A stretch of DNA of 64,000 bases from Microcaldota archaeon (lineage in GTDB: Archaea > Micrarchaeota > Micrarchaeia > Anstonellales > Anstonellaceae): positions 185,354 to 249,353 of the forward strand of contig JAOAKI010000004.1 in the NCBI GenBank assembly GCA_026413765.1. Direction: 5' to 3'. Below, piece by piece: positions 25,346 to 32,415 of the stretch; position 1 is the stretch's first letter, and every line of letters begins with the position of its first letter. The position numbers and the translations under genes were made by a program. The notes under the pieces are model-generated. The model was not told the origin of the DNA, did not search any database, and was given only the letters and a program-made list of their open reading frames with translations.

Positions 25346-26113
25346 CTATTTTGTCTGTCTCTTTTTTGCTTTCTTTGGCTCTTCTTGTCCTTTTGCTGGC
25401 TGCGTAGCTGAAGGCGCACTTTCTTGCTCAGCGGCAGTGGCGCTGCTTTGGCCTTCCGAGGAAGCAGAGCCTGGCTCCTCTTGGGCTTTCTCCTCTGGAG
25501 CTTCTTCTTTTGTAGGTTGCTTTTCGACTTCAAATGCCGAAAGCGGAGTAGTGAACTCATCGTATGAGGAGATCTTGTTTTTTGCCATCAGATATTCCCT
25601 TGCAAGAAGGAAAAAGATGAGCGCAAGCGAGCGTCGGCCTTTGTTGTTGCATGGGACTATCCAATCTATGAACATGGTGACATTGTCTGTGTCGCACAGG
25701 CCGATAGTTGGAATTCCGACTTTGCCCGCCTCGATTACTGCCTGCCGTTCACCCTTTGGGTCGCAGATGAGCAAAATTTTTGGCTCTACGAAATCTTCCC
25801 TTGCAACATTGGTAAAAAGACCTGGGATAAACCGCCCTTGGAAAACTTTGATGCCGGTCAGCGCAGAAAAAACAGACGCCGCGTTTCCAGAATAAGTGCG
25901 GGACGCGACGACCAATATCTCGCTGGGCTCATAATTTCCAAGAAGTTTGCCTGCAAGGCGCAGCCTTTCGTCAATCTTGCGCAAATCAAGGACATAAAGC
26001 CCGTCATTGCGCATGCGGTAGACGAATTGGTTCATGTCTATGGTCTTCAACTTTGTTCCGATATGGATTCCTGCTTCCAGATAGGTCTCTTGCTTTATGA
26101 GAAAACTGTCCAT
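25346..26113 (-). CDS. rps2: ribosomal protein uS2 with acidic C-terminal tail
   Basis: Archaeal S2 features: YLEAGIHIGTKLKT, LVVASRTYSGNAA, FIPGLFTN and NKGRRSLALIFFLLAREYLM. The core ends near residue 200. The last about 55 residues are an E/A/Q-rich low-complexity tail (PTKEEAPEEKAQEEPGSASS). The start MDSFLIKQE at 26113 has GGTGA five bases upstream. It is the last gene of the long ribosomal operon, followed on the minus strand by the convergent lipoprotein. The usual neighbours rpoK and enolase are absent. Confidence 0.95.
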   Translation of the reverse strand: MDSFLIKQETYLEAGIHIGTKLKTIDMNQFVYRMRNDGLYVLDLRKIDERLRLAGKLLGNYEPSEILVVASRTYSGNAASVFSALTGIKVFQGRFIPGLFTNVAREDFVEPKILLICDPKGERQAVIEAGKVGIPTIGLCDTDNVTMFIDWIVPCNNKGRRSLALIFFLLAREYLMAKNKISSYDEFTTPLSAFEVEKQPTKEEAPEEKAQEEPGSASSEGQSSATAAEQESAPSATQPAKGQEEPKKAKKRQTK

Positions 26114-26181
26114 CTTTTCACCTTGTGCGGAGTGCTGCAGGCACTTTGACGCCACTCTCAGCAAGCACCGCCTATGGGTAG

Positions 26182-26289
26182 TGGGACCTTCGAGATTTGA
26201 AGTTTCGCTCCAAAATGATTAAAACTTTTTGGAGTCTCGAATCACCAGCACCCCAAGCTGGCAGGCTAGCCAGGTTACCCCAAGGCCCC
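26182..26289 (-). tRNA. tRNA-Pro (anticodon GGG) with 34-base insertion in the T-arm
   Basis: The acceptor is GGGGCCT/AGGTCCC, discriminator A. Anticodon stem CCAGC/GCTGG with loop TT-GGG-GT. The T-stem TCGAG/CTCGA is intact, and the loop sequence TTCAAAT follows an extra 34 bases (26202-26235) inserted after position 53. The insert contains a hairpin CTCCAAAA/TTTTGGAG. Removing it gives a perfect tRNA with a four-base variable region. It lies between rpoN and uS2 in the ribosomal operon. Confidence 0.85.
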
Positions 26290-26317
26290 ACTAACATTTG
26301 CGCATAAACTATGCGAA

Positions 26318-26515
26318 TCAATACCTTTTGTAGCGAATTATTTTTTCCATTGCGTCGACATGCGAAAGAAACATTCTGCGGCAGCAATACCGCTCGACCT
26401 CAAGCTCATCCAGCACCTTTGCTGGGTTAGCGCCGCTTTTGATTTTTTCTGCGTATTTTTCATAAAGATGGCCAATAACTGCCCCACAGCTGAAACAACG
26501 GACTGGAAAATACAT
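26318..26515 (-). CDS. rpoN: RNA polymerase subunit N (Rpb10)
   Basis: A 65-residue zinc-binding subunit: CFSCG near residue 7 and RYCCRRMFLSHVD near the C-terminus give the two Cys pairs. It contacts subunits D and L in assembly. ATG at 26515 is preferred over an upstream GTG codon because GGGGTG lies close. It is in its usual archaeal position after uS9. The subunit K gene, usually next, is not found. Confidence 0.95.
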   Translation of the reverse strand: MYFPVRCFSCGAVIGHLYEKYAEKIKSGANPAKVLDELEVERYCCRRMFLSHVDAMEKIIRYKRY

Positions 26516-26529
26516 ATGCACCCCTCTTT

Positions 26530-26967
26530 TTATCTGTAGGATTTTTGGAATCTTGCGCGTGCTTTTGGCCCTTTGTATTTTTTGGGCTCAATCCTGCGGG
26601 AATCTTCTGCCAACAAAAACCTGTCGTGCGCAAGCATCCTTGCCTTCAGAGAGTCATCGCCAGAAAATCCACAAAGCGCACGGGCGATTGCGACACGGCA
26701 TGCCTGTGCCTGCCCCATAATGCCACCGCCAAAAACATTGACTGAGATGTCGACTTTTGAAGCTATCTCAGGAGCAAGGCGCAGCGGCTCTGATATGATT
26801 GCCTGGACATATTTGTTATCGATCGCATTCAAGTTGACGCTGTTGATCCTGACAATGCCTTTGCCTGGCTTGATTGATGCCCTTGCAATGCTCTTTTTCC
26901 TTTTTCCACGAAAAACAGCTGGAACGGTTTCTTTTTTTTGTTTTTTCTTTCTTTTTGCAACTGCCAT
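26530..26967 (-). CDS. rps9: ribosomal protein uS9
   Basis: Archaeal S9: the PAVFRGKRKKSIARASIKPGKGIVRINS start, GGGIMGQAQACRVAIARAL and the C-terminal EPKKYKGPKARARFQKSYR, whose basic tail reaches the tRNA in the P site. The GGTGATT motif eight bases before the ATG at 26967 supports the start. Sits between uL13 and rpoN in the conserved order. Confidence 0.95.
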   Translation of the reverse strand: MAVAKRKKKQKKETVPAVFRGKRKKSIARASIKPGKGIVRINSVNLNAIDNKYVQAIISEPLRLAPEIASKVDISVNVFGGGIMGQAQACRVAIARALCGFSGDDSLKARMLAHDRFLLAEDSRRIEPKKYKGPKARARFQKSYR

Positions 26968-26979
26968 ACTCAATCACCG

Positions 26980-27408
26980 CTAAAGGTTCCTTTTTTTCTG
27001 GAAGCCAAGCTGCAGGCAGAGCTCCTCAAGAGTGAAAGTACCCTGCTTGTCTTTTGCTATTGCCTCTGGAATTGGCTGTGGGGCCTGGGGAGGCTGAAAA
27101 CCACCCGGCATTACTTTCAAGCGCCTGTAAGCATCTTTTCCCCTCTTTGAGTCCCAAGGCAGCATGCCTCGGATGATCCTTCGCAAAAGCAGGTGTGGGA
27201 CGCGCGGCCATACAGGAGAATGCTCTGGCTTGCGCTTGTTTTTTTGGCTCCTGCGAGAAAGATACTTTTGCTTTGCATTTATCAAAGACCCTTTCATGAG
27301 GGCTTTTTCCGGATTGACAATCATCACTTCCTTGCCAGCAAGCAGCATTTTGCTTACTGCTGCGCCGAGCCTGCCAACGATTGCATCCTGTGCGTCGATC
27401 ACAACCAT
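26980..27408 (-). CDS. rpl13: ribosomal protein uL13
   Basis: Typical archaeal L13: MVVIDAQDAIVGRLGAAVSK, GKEVMIVNPEKALMKGS, HLLLRRIIRGMLPW and the RLKVMPGGFQPPQ tail. Start ATG at 27408 with GGTGGA upstream. Length 142 is normal. It precedes uS9 with a 12-base gap and follows eL18, the usual order. No tails or insertions of note. Confidence 0.95.
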   Translation of the reverse strand: MVVIDAQDAIVGRLGAAVSKMLLAGKEVMIVNPEKALMKGSLINAKQKYLSRRSQKNKRKPEHSPVWPRVPHLLLRRIIRGMLPWDSKRGKDAYRRLKVMPGGFQPPQAPQPIPEAIAKDKQGTFTLEELCLQLGFQKKRNL

Positions 27409-27419
27409 GCGTCCACCCT

Positions 27420-27773
27420 TCATTTTATTATTATGTGGTCTTTTCCAGACGGATTCTTTGCAGCTGCTTCTGCGATTGAAACTATCTTACCGCCTGCATC
27501 TTGAATTGCCTTGCGAGCAGCCGCAGAAAATGAAACTGCAGCAACCGTAAGCTTTGAGGAAAGGGTACCTGCCCCAAGGACCTTGTCAGGGACTACCACC
27601 ACTTGTTTTTCTTTTGCATACTTTGCTATTTTGCTGATATTTACTCCTTTTTTGTTTCTTGCAGGAGAGGAAAGCAACTCGATTACCCTTTTCCAGAACT
27701 TCGACTTCCTTGCAGCTTGCGGAATCGCTTCGACAATCCTGAGATGCTTTTCTGAGAATTTTGCCCTTTTCAT
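27420..27773 (-). CDS. rpl18e: ribosomal protein eL18
   Basis: Archaeal L18e (fold related to uL15): MKRAKFSEKHLRIVEAI, FWKRVIELLSSPARNKKGVNISKI, VVVPDKVLGAGTLSSKLTVAA. Start at 27773 with GGTGTCT before the ATG; the longer frame would enter tRNA-Leu. Length 117 is normal. Directly downstream of the tRNA-Leu(GAG) gene. Confidence 0.93.
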   Translation of the reverse strand: MKRAKFSEKHLRIVEAIPQAARKSKFWKRVIELLSSPARNKKGVNISKIAKYAKEKQVVVVPDKVLGAGTLSSKLTVAAVSFSAAARKAIQDAGGKIVSIAEAAAKNPSGKDHIIIK

Positions 27774-27789
27774 AGACACCACATCTGAG

Positions 27790-27875
27790 TGTGGGGGAAG
27801 GGATTTGAACCCTCGCAGCCCTAAAGGCACCAGCCCCTCAAGCTGGCGCATTTGACCAGGCTCTGCCACCCCCAC
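27790..27875 (-). tRNA. tRNA-Leu (anticodon GAG), intronless
   Basis: Acceptor GTGGGGG/CCCCCAC, discriminator A, anticodon stem CCAGC/GCTGG, loop TT-GAG-GG, long variable arm, normal T-loop TTCAAAT. No insertions. It lies inside the ribosomal operon between rpoD and eL18. It serves as the control for the insertion in tRNA-Leu(TAG). Confidence 0.92.
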
Positions 27876-27899
27876 ATTTTTAATTTTATTTTGGGGAGC

Positions 27900-28472
27900 T
27901 CACCTCTTTTCATCCAGCTGTTTTTCGAATTCATCACATTTTTGGACAACATACTCCGCAGCCCTTGCAAGGATTTCCCTTGGCTCAAGCTGCATGAATG
28001 ATTCAATCTTGAACCTGAATTTGTCTGGGCCAAGAATTTCATAGGAAAGAAGGCCAGGCTGGAATTTGGCATGCTTTTTTCCGCACCCGCGGCGCGCCTT
28101 TGCTTCAAGCCTAATGCTTTGCCCATCCAGAAGCTTTATTATTGGAATTTCGCCTACTGCAACTTTAATCTTTGAATCTGTGCTTTTGAGGTCTTTTGAG
28201 TAGACTGTTGTTGGACCAGATGCCTCAAGCACAAACCCGATCTCGTCAGTTGCTTTTCCTGATTCTGAAATGATCGGTATTTGGCCTATCCTGTGCGCAA
28301 TATATTCGTCAAACAAAGCTGAGCTGTTTTCATAGAATGTCACTGTGTCGATTGCAAACACTGGCACTTGGCTCATGCCTACCCTTCTTATGAGATTTGC
28401 AAAAGAGAGCGGCACACCGGAAAGCACAAACTGGAATCGGTTTGCCTTTTCCATCTCTGCCTCCAATTCCAT
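27900..28472 (-). CDS. rpoD: RNA polymerase subunit D (Rpb3)
   Basis: The D subunit nucleates assembly with L, N and P. Recognised by GVPLSFANLIRRVGMSQVPVFAIDTVTFYENSSALFDEYIAHRIGQIPI-type motifs (here in short parts: NLIRRVGMSQVP, DEYIAHRIGQIP) and the tail LEPREILARAAEYV. Length 190: the ferredoxin-like insertion is reduced, with GCGKKHAKFQPG in its place and only one cysteine, so no iron-sulfur cluster is expected. Start has GGTGGTATC. Confidence 0.95.
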   Translation of the reverse strand: MELEAEMEKANRFQFVLSGVPLSFANLIRRVGMSQVPVFAIDTVTFYENSSALFDEYIAHRIGQIPIISESGKATDEIGFVLEASGPTTVYSKDLKSTDSKIKVAVGEIPIIKLLDGQSIRLEAKARRGCGKKHAKFQPGLLSYEILGPDKFRFKIESFMQLEPREILARAAEYVVQKCDEFEKQLDEKR

Positions 28473-28484
28473 GATACCACCAAT

Positions 28485-29003
28485 CTATACGCGCCTTCCT
28501 CTCCGCCCGCCCGGCCTTTTTGTAGTGTCGGTAGGTATGGGAGTGACGTCCTCTATTTTTCCTATGCGCAGTCCCATCCTTGCAAGGGAACGAACAACTG
28601 CCTGCGCGCCTGCGCCAGGCGTCTTTGAGCCATGGCCTCCTGGCGCTCTGATTCGTATGTGCAATCCAGTAATCCCTTTACTTTTTATTTCATTTGCAAC
28701 CTTGATTGCAGCTTGCATCGCAGCATATGGTTTTCCTTCTTCACGGTCTGCCTTGACCATCATCCCGCCAGATGCTTTTGCAATTGTCTCTGCGCCTGAA
28801 AGGTCGGTTACGGTGATTATTGTGTCATTTTTTGAAGAATAAACATGGCAGACTGCCCATCTTTGCTGGCGCGAAGGCGGCTGTGGCGCCGCTTGAGGCG
28901 TCTCCTTTTGAGGAGCAGCCGATGAGGCTGCTGCATTAGGAGAAGAGGGCTTTTCCTGCTCAACATTCTTTTTTTCTGCTGCTTTTTGTTCTTCCTTTGT
29001 CAC
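28485..29003 (-). CDS. rps11: ribosomal protein uS11 with low-complexity N-terminal extension
   Basis: The core from about residue 48 is archaeal S11: [42 protein letters not shown] and the basic tail [18 protein letters not shown]. There is no ATG before the core, so a GTG at 29003 ([12 protein letters not shown]) with GGTGATG just upstream is chosen; this gives 172 residues. The extra 45 residues are rich in E, K, A, P and Q. Its gap to uS4 is ten bases. Confidence 0.92.
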   Translation of the reverse strand: MTKEEQKAAEKKNVEQEKPSSPNAAASSAAPQKETPQAAPQPPSRQQRWAVCHVYSSKNDTIITVTDLSGAETIAKASGGMMVKADREEGKPYAAMQAAIKVANEIKSKGITGLHIRIRAPGGHGSKTPGAGAQAVVRSLARMGLRIGKIEDVTPIPTDTTKRPGGRRGRRV

Positions 29004-29013
29004 AACATCACCA

Positions 29014-29532
29014 CTACATGCTTGCTTCCTGTGCAGCCTTGCCTTCTGAAGCTGAGATGTCAAATGGCTTGTAATATGAGATGTATTTTTCTTCTTCGGA
29101 GGTCACAAGATAGGAAGGCACTGTCACTTTTCTTCCTTTTATTGATATAAATCCATGCGTTATTAATTGGCGCGCTTGCTTTATTGTTTTTGCAAGGCCT
29201 TTTTTGAATACGAGCGTCTGCAGCCTCCTGTCAAGGAAGTGCTCTACTGACAACGAAAGAATATCGTCTAATTTTGAGTCGGGAGCAATGATTCCAAGCT
29301 TTGCAAGCTTTTTCATCAGCGGCACTGCTTTCTTTTCGCCTTCTTGGCCTAATGAAAGATATTTCATTGCGTCACGCCTTGCGCGCTTGAGCGCATTAAG
29401 CGTGACCCATATCTCTCGGCTGTTTTTCAAGCCGTATTCCCTTTTCAGCTTGCTTTCTTGCCTAATTCTTTGGGCATCCCAAAGCTTGCGCGGGCTTTCA
29501 TATTTATTTTTGAACTTTCTTGGGTCACCCAT
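29014..29532 (-). CDS. rps4: ribosomal protein uS4
   Basis: Archaeal S4 with [21 protein letters not shown] at the start, [26 protein letters not shown] in the middle and the S4 RNA-binding motif [21 protein letters not shown]. Length 172. The ATG has a GAAGTGATTTT site upstream overlapping the uS13 stop. It nucleates assembly of the 30S body. No irregularity is seen, apart from a short E/A-rich tail. Confidence 0.95.
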   Translation of the reverse strand: MGDPRKFKNKYESPRKLWDAQRIRQESKLKREYGLKNSREIWVTLNALKRARRDAMKYLSLGQEGEKKAVPLMKKLAKLGIIAPDSKLDDILSLSVEHFLDRRLQTLVFKKGLAKTIKQARQLITHGFISIKGRKVTVPSYLVTSEEEKYISYYKPFDISASEGKAAQEASM

Positions 29533-29536
29533 AAAA

Positions 29537-30208
29537 TCACTTCTTTACCTCCTCTTTCTTTGCAGATGTCTTGGCTGCTGCGCTCTTGGCTTGTGCTGCT
29601 GCCCCTGTCTGCGCAGCCGCAGCCTCGCCAGTCTTTGCAAGCGTGGATTTCCTAATCACACCTACTGTCATGCCAGTCCTTCCAGTGCTGCGAGTATGCT
29701 GGCCTCTGACTTTCTGCCCATAAGTGTGTCTGAAACCTCTCCAGGTATAAACTTCTTTTTCATGGTCAATGTCTTGCTTTACTGCGTAAACCAAGTCCGA
29801 GCCAACGACGTGCAGATCTTTGCCTGTCATTATGTCTTTCCTGCGGTTGAACATCCAAGAAGGGATGCCATAATCGTATGGATGCAAGACGATCTGTTCC
29901 AATTTTGACACTTGCTCCTCAGAAAGCTCGCCTATCAGTGTTTTTTCATTTGCGCCAATAATCCCATATGCTTTGGAAGAGATGACTTGCGCAAGATTTA
30001 TGCCTACTCCTTTCACTTGAGTAAGCGCCCTCCAAATTGGAAGGCTTCCTTTGACATCTTTGCCTGCAATGCGGATGACACCTTTTATCTCTTTGCCAGA
30101 GGCAGAAATGAGCGGCTTTTGGGGCTGCTGCGACTTTGGCCCATGAAAGCCCTTTTTATCTTGTGGCTTGCCTTCATAGCCGGTTTTTTTGTCTTGTTTG
30201 TCTTTCAT
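29537..30208 (-). CDS. rps13: ribosomal protein uS13 with both terminal extensions
   Basis: The S13 core (VIRIAGKDVKGSLPIWRALTQVKGVG, HPYDYGIPSWMFNRRKD, RGFRHTYGQKVRGQHTRSTG) is flanked by a K/Q/G-rich 35-residue N-terminal tail and an alanine/lysine-rich C-terminal tail (GAAAQAKSAAAKTSAKKEE). Start at 30208, ATG with AGGTG seven bases upstream. Follows the tRNA-Ser(GGA) gene directly. Similar low-complexity tails occur on uS2 and uS11. Confidence 0.95.
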   Translation of the reverse strand: MKDKQDKKTGYEGKPQDKKGFHGPKSQQPQKPLISASGKEIKGVIRIAGKDVKGSLPIWRALTQVKGVGINLAQVISSKAYGIIGANEKTLIGELSEEQVSKLEQIVLHPYDYGIPSWMFNRRKDIMTGKDLHVVGSDLVYAVKQDIDHEKEVYTWRGFRHTYGQKVRGQHTRSTGRTGMTVGVIRKSTLAKTGEAAAAQTGAAAQAKSAAAKTSAKKEEVKK

Positions 30209-30226
30209 AATATACACCTACATAAG

Positions 30227-30352
30227 CGCCGGGAATGGGATTTTTTGGCGGCGCCCTTTGGAGCAAAAAAACCCAAAGAAAGCCTGAACCCATACGGCCT
30301 TTCGACCACACGCTCTCCAGGCGTGCGCACTACCAGGTTATGCGATCCCGGC
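30227..30352 (-). tRNA. tRNA-Ser (anticodon GGA) with 42-base insertion in the T-loop
   Basis: Acceptor GCCGGGA/TCCCGGC, discriminator G; anticodon stem CACGC/GCGTG with loop CT-GGA-GA; long variable arm GGTCGAAAGGCC. T-stem ATGGG/CCCAT is perfect, but the loop is 49 bases (30240-30288). Removing 42 bases at 30243-30284 leaves TTCAAAT. The insert holds a hairpin CTTTGG/CCAAAG. It lies between cbf5 and uS13 within the operon. Confidence 0.88.
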
Positions 30353-30366
30353 AACCATACCTTAAA

Positions 30367-31287
30367 TCACCAACCTTTTTGATATAATCCTTTTTGCATG
30401 AAAATCCTTTTTGAAGCTACAGCAACTCCGCCTGTTGCATCTTTAAGCTCGGTCGCAGAAAGCTGCGCAACACCCACGCCGACCAACTCCCCCTTTTGGC
30501 TGACCATCGCAACAAGCGAGCCTGACAGGATGTTTTTATCATACATGGCAACACCTGGCACAAACAACGGGGCTCCTCTGCAGACTGCCTCGATTGCGGC
30601 GTCTTTTATCACTATTTTCGGAAGCCCCAGCGCCTCATCCGCAGGAATCAAAATTTTGCGGAGCGCCGATTCGTCGTGCTTTTCTTTTGCAAGCCAGAGA
30701 GCATCCGAAAGCTCCTGGAGCGTATGCGCATCCTCTTCGCGGATAGATCCGACTGATATGCGCCGAAGCTCTATCATCTTTGCCCCACCAAAATATGGGG
30801 CAAAGTCCGCCACCAGGACACGAATATAGGTGCCAGCCTGGCAGTGCACTTCGAAAAGCACGTCGCTGGAGCGTATTTGGAGAGGCTTAATATAATAAAC
30901 CTTGCGCTTGCGGGCTTTTTTTGCAACCGCCGACTCCTTTGGAGGCGTCTGCACTATCTGACCAACAAAAAGGCTAAAAACAGACCGCACTTGCTGCTCG
31001 GTGACAGGCATGCCAGTGCGCATGAGGCAGACGTATTTCTTGTCTTTGGCAGTCATGTAGGAAAGAAGCTTGGTTGCTTTTCCCAACGCTATCGGAAGCA
31101 CTCCGGAAACCTGAGGGTCAAGAGTGCCGCTGTGCCCTGCCTTCGAAACCCCTGCCATTTTGCGGACCCATGAGGCAACCTCGTGGCTTGAAGGTCCACA
31201 GGGCTTGTCGATTATGACAAATGAGGAGTCAAGAAGCTGGGCTAAATTGCATGCATAGCGGGTTGGGGGGACAACGGCGCTAGCCAT
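30367..31287 (-). CDS. cbf5: tRNA/rRNA pseudouridine synthase Cbf5 with PUA domain
   Basis: The TruB/Cbf5 core: VIIDKPCGPSSHEVASWVRK, then GHSGTLDPQVSGVLPIALG with the catalytic Asp at about residue 57, then RTGMPVTEQQVR and the thumb region. The C-terminal part from about residue 225 is a PUA domain (KIVIKDAAIEAVCRGAPLFVPGV). Guides rRNA pseudouridylation with box H/ACA RNAs, or modifies tRNA alone. Length 306 is somewhat short of 330. Sits in its usual place after eL14. Confidence 0.95.
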   Translation of the reverse strand: MASAVVPPTRYACNLAQLLDSSFVIIDKPCGPSSHEVASWVRKMAGVSKAGHSGTLDPQVSGVLPIALGKATKLLSYMTAKDKKYVCLMRTGMPVTEQQVRSVFSLFVGQIVQTPPKESAVAKKARKRKVYYIKPLQIRSSDVLFEVHCQAGTYIRVLVADFAPYFGGAKMIELRRISVGSIREEDAHTLQELSDALWLAKEKHDESALRKILIPADEALGLPKIVIKDAAIEAVCRGAPLFVPGVAMYDKNILSGSLVAMVSQKGELVGVGVAQLSATELKDATGGVAVASKRIFMQKGLYQKGW

Positions 31288-31330
31288 AAAAATGAAAGAT
31301 GAAACACGAGGCCAAAAAGAGGGCAGAAGG

Positions 31331-31525
31331 TCAGATATTGACGATAGTGTCGGTTGGCTCCAAATGCAGTATTGAGCATTTCCTTTCTGGATTTTTTTTG
31401 CGTGCAGATGAGCGAACCATCACGAAGTTTTTGTCTATGATTTTCGTCACTACAACCTTTGTTCCTGCGTCTCTTCCTTTCGTCTTGATGCACACTCTTC
31501 CGACCTGAATTGCAGATGATGCCAT
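31331..31525 (-). CDS. rpl14e: ribosomal protein eL14
   Basis: A 64-residue KOW-domain protein: IQVGRVCIKTKGRDAGTKVVVTKIIDKNFVMV is the SH3-like eL14 core. Length is right for the short archaeal form. Start ATG (MASSAIQ) at 31525, with GGTGA upstream. Between cmk and cbf5 in conserved archaeal order. Nothing odd is seen. Confidence 0.9.
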   Translation of the reverse strand: MASSAIQVGRVCIKTKGRDAGTKVVVTKIIDKNFVMVRSSARKKNPERKCSILHLEPTDTIVNI

Positions 31526-31536
31526 CCTCTCACCAT

Positions 31537-32085
31537 TTATTTCTTCCTTTTTGAAATGCCTTTTCCTTTAAAGCCTTTTGCCACCGCAGCTGCGCTGATA
31601 ATATCTGCCGCCTGCTGCGGGGAAAGTCTTTCGGTATTCAGCACAATGTCGAAGTTGGAATGGTCAAATATGTCGATCTTGTAAAGCTTGAGATATCTTT
31701 GCCGGTTGCTCTCGTCTCTTTGGGCAATGTGGTTTTGCGCCTCTTGCAAAGAAAGGCCGTCCCTTTTTGCAAGCCGCTCTGAGCGGACGACAAACGGCGC
31801 ATGCAGCCAAACCCGCAAATCTGCGTCTTTTATCATCCATGGTCCAAGCCAGGTGGTGATGACGCAATCCCCTTTGCTTGCCTGCTGAATGAGCTCTTCG
31901 TCGAATTTTTTGTCGATGGAATGGTCTTTTTCCGCTTTCTGGTGGAATTCAAGAAGGCTCATTTTTGCTTTCTGTGCAAGCGTTTTGAAAGTCGGATTGA
32001 CCAGCCGAAGTCCAAGCTTGCTTGCAACAAGAGAGCCTATTGTGTTCTTGCCGCTGCCTGAAAGACCAGAGATGCAAATCTTCAT
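31537..32085 (-). CDS. cmk: cytidylate kinase (archaeal type)
   Basis: Phosphorylates CMP/dCMP with ATP. P-loop GLSGSGKNT near residues 6-14, conserved VNPTFKTLA, FDEELI, VITTWLGPWMI and RDESNRQRY motifs. Length 182 is normal. Start ATG overlaps the eL34 stop by one base. It is in the conserved run eL34-cmk-eL14-cbf5. Confidence 0.93.
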   Translation of the reverse strand: MKICISGLSGSGKNTIGSLVASKLGLRLVNPTFKTLAQKAKMSLLEFHQKAEKDHSIDKKFDEELIQQASKGDCVITTWLGPWMIKDADLRVWLHAPFVVRSERLAKRDGLSLQEAQNHIAQRDESNRQRYLKLYKIDIFDHSNFDIVLNTERLSPQQAADIISAAAVAKGFKGKGISKRKK

Positions 32086-32406
32086 TTAAACACCATGGCG
32101 CACATAGGGGAGATATTTGATCTCGACTTCTTCAAGCTTGATTAGTCCTTCTTTCAGCCTGTTTCTTATTACAATTACTCTGCTTGCACATTTTGTGCAA
32201 AGTTGGCCGCCAAACTTCCTGTTTGGCGCTTTTTGCGAAGAAGGAAGAAAACTGCTAGAGTGCACTGCTTGCAGAGAGGATTTGCATATTGCGCAATGGT
32301 GCTTTTTGCCTTTTTTCCTTCTCTTATAGTGGACAACTGTCCCTCGCTTTGGGACTCGCCTGAAAATTTTCCTTACTGATCTTGAGCGGTTCTTTGGGAG
32401 CGGCAT
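32086..32406 (-). CDS. rpl34e: ribosomal protein eL34
   Basis: Recognised by PLPKNRSRSVRKIFRRVPKRGTVVHYKRRK and the zinc pair CAICKSSL..CTKCASR. Length 106 is slightly longer than usual because of a loop between the Cys pairs (SSSFLPSSQ). Located between the EMC3-like gene and cmk as in many archaea. Start ATG with AGGTGTTTTC upstream. Confidence 0.93.
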   Translation of the reverse strand: MPLPKNRSRSVRKIFRRVPKRGTVVHYKRRKKGKKHHCAICKSSLQAVHSSSFLPSSQKAPNRKFGGQLCTKCASRVIVIRNRLKEGLIKLEEVEIKYLPYVRHGV

Positions 32407-32415
32407 GAAAACACC

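Noticed and set aside
27900..28472. iron-sulfur cluster in RNA polymerase subunit D
   Set aside because: Only one Cys remains in the usual insertion region (GCGKKH), so a cluster cannot form.
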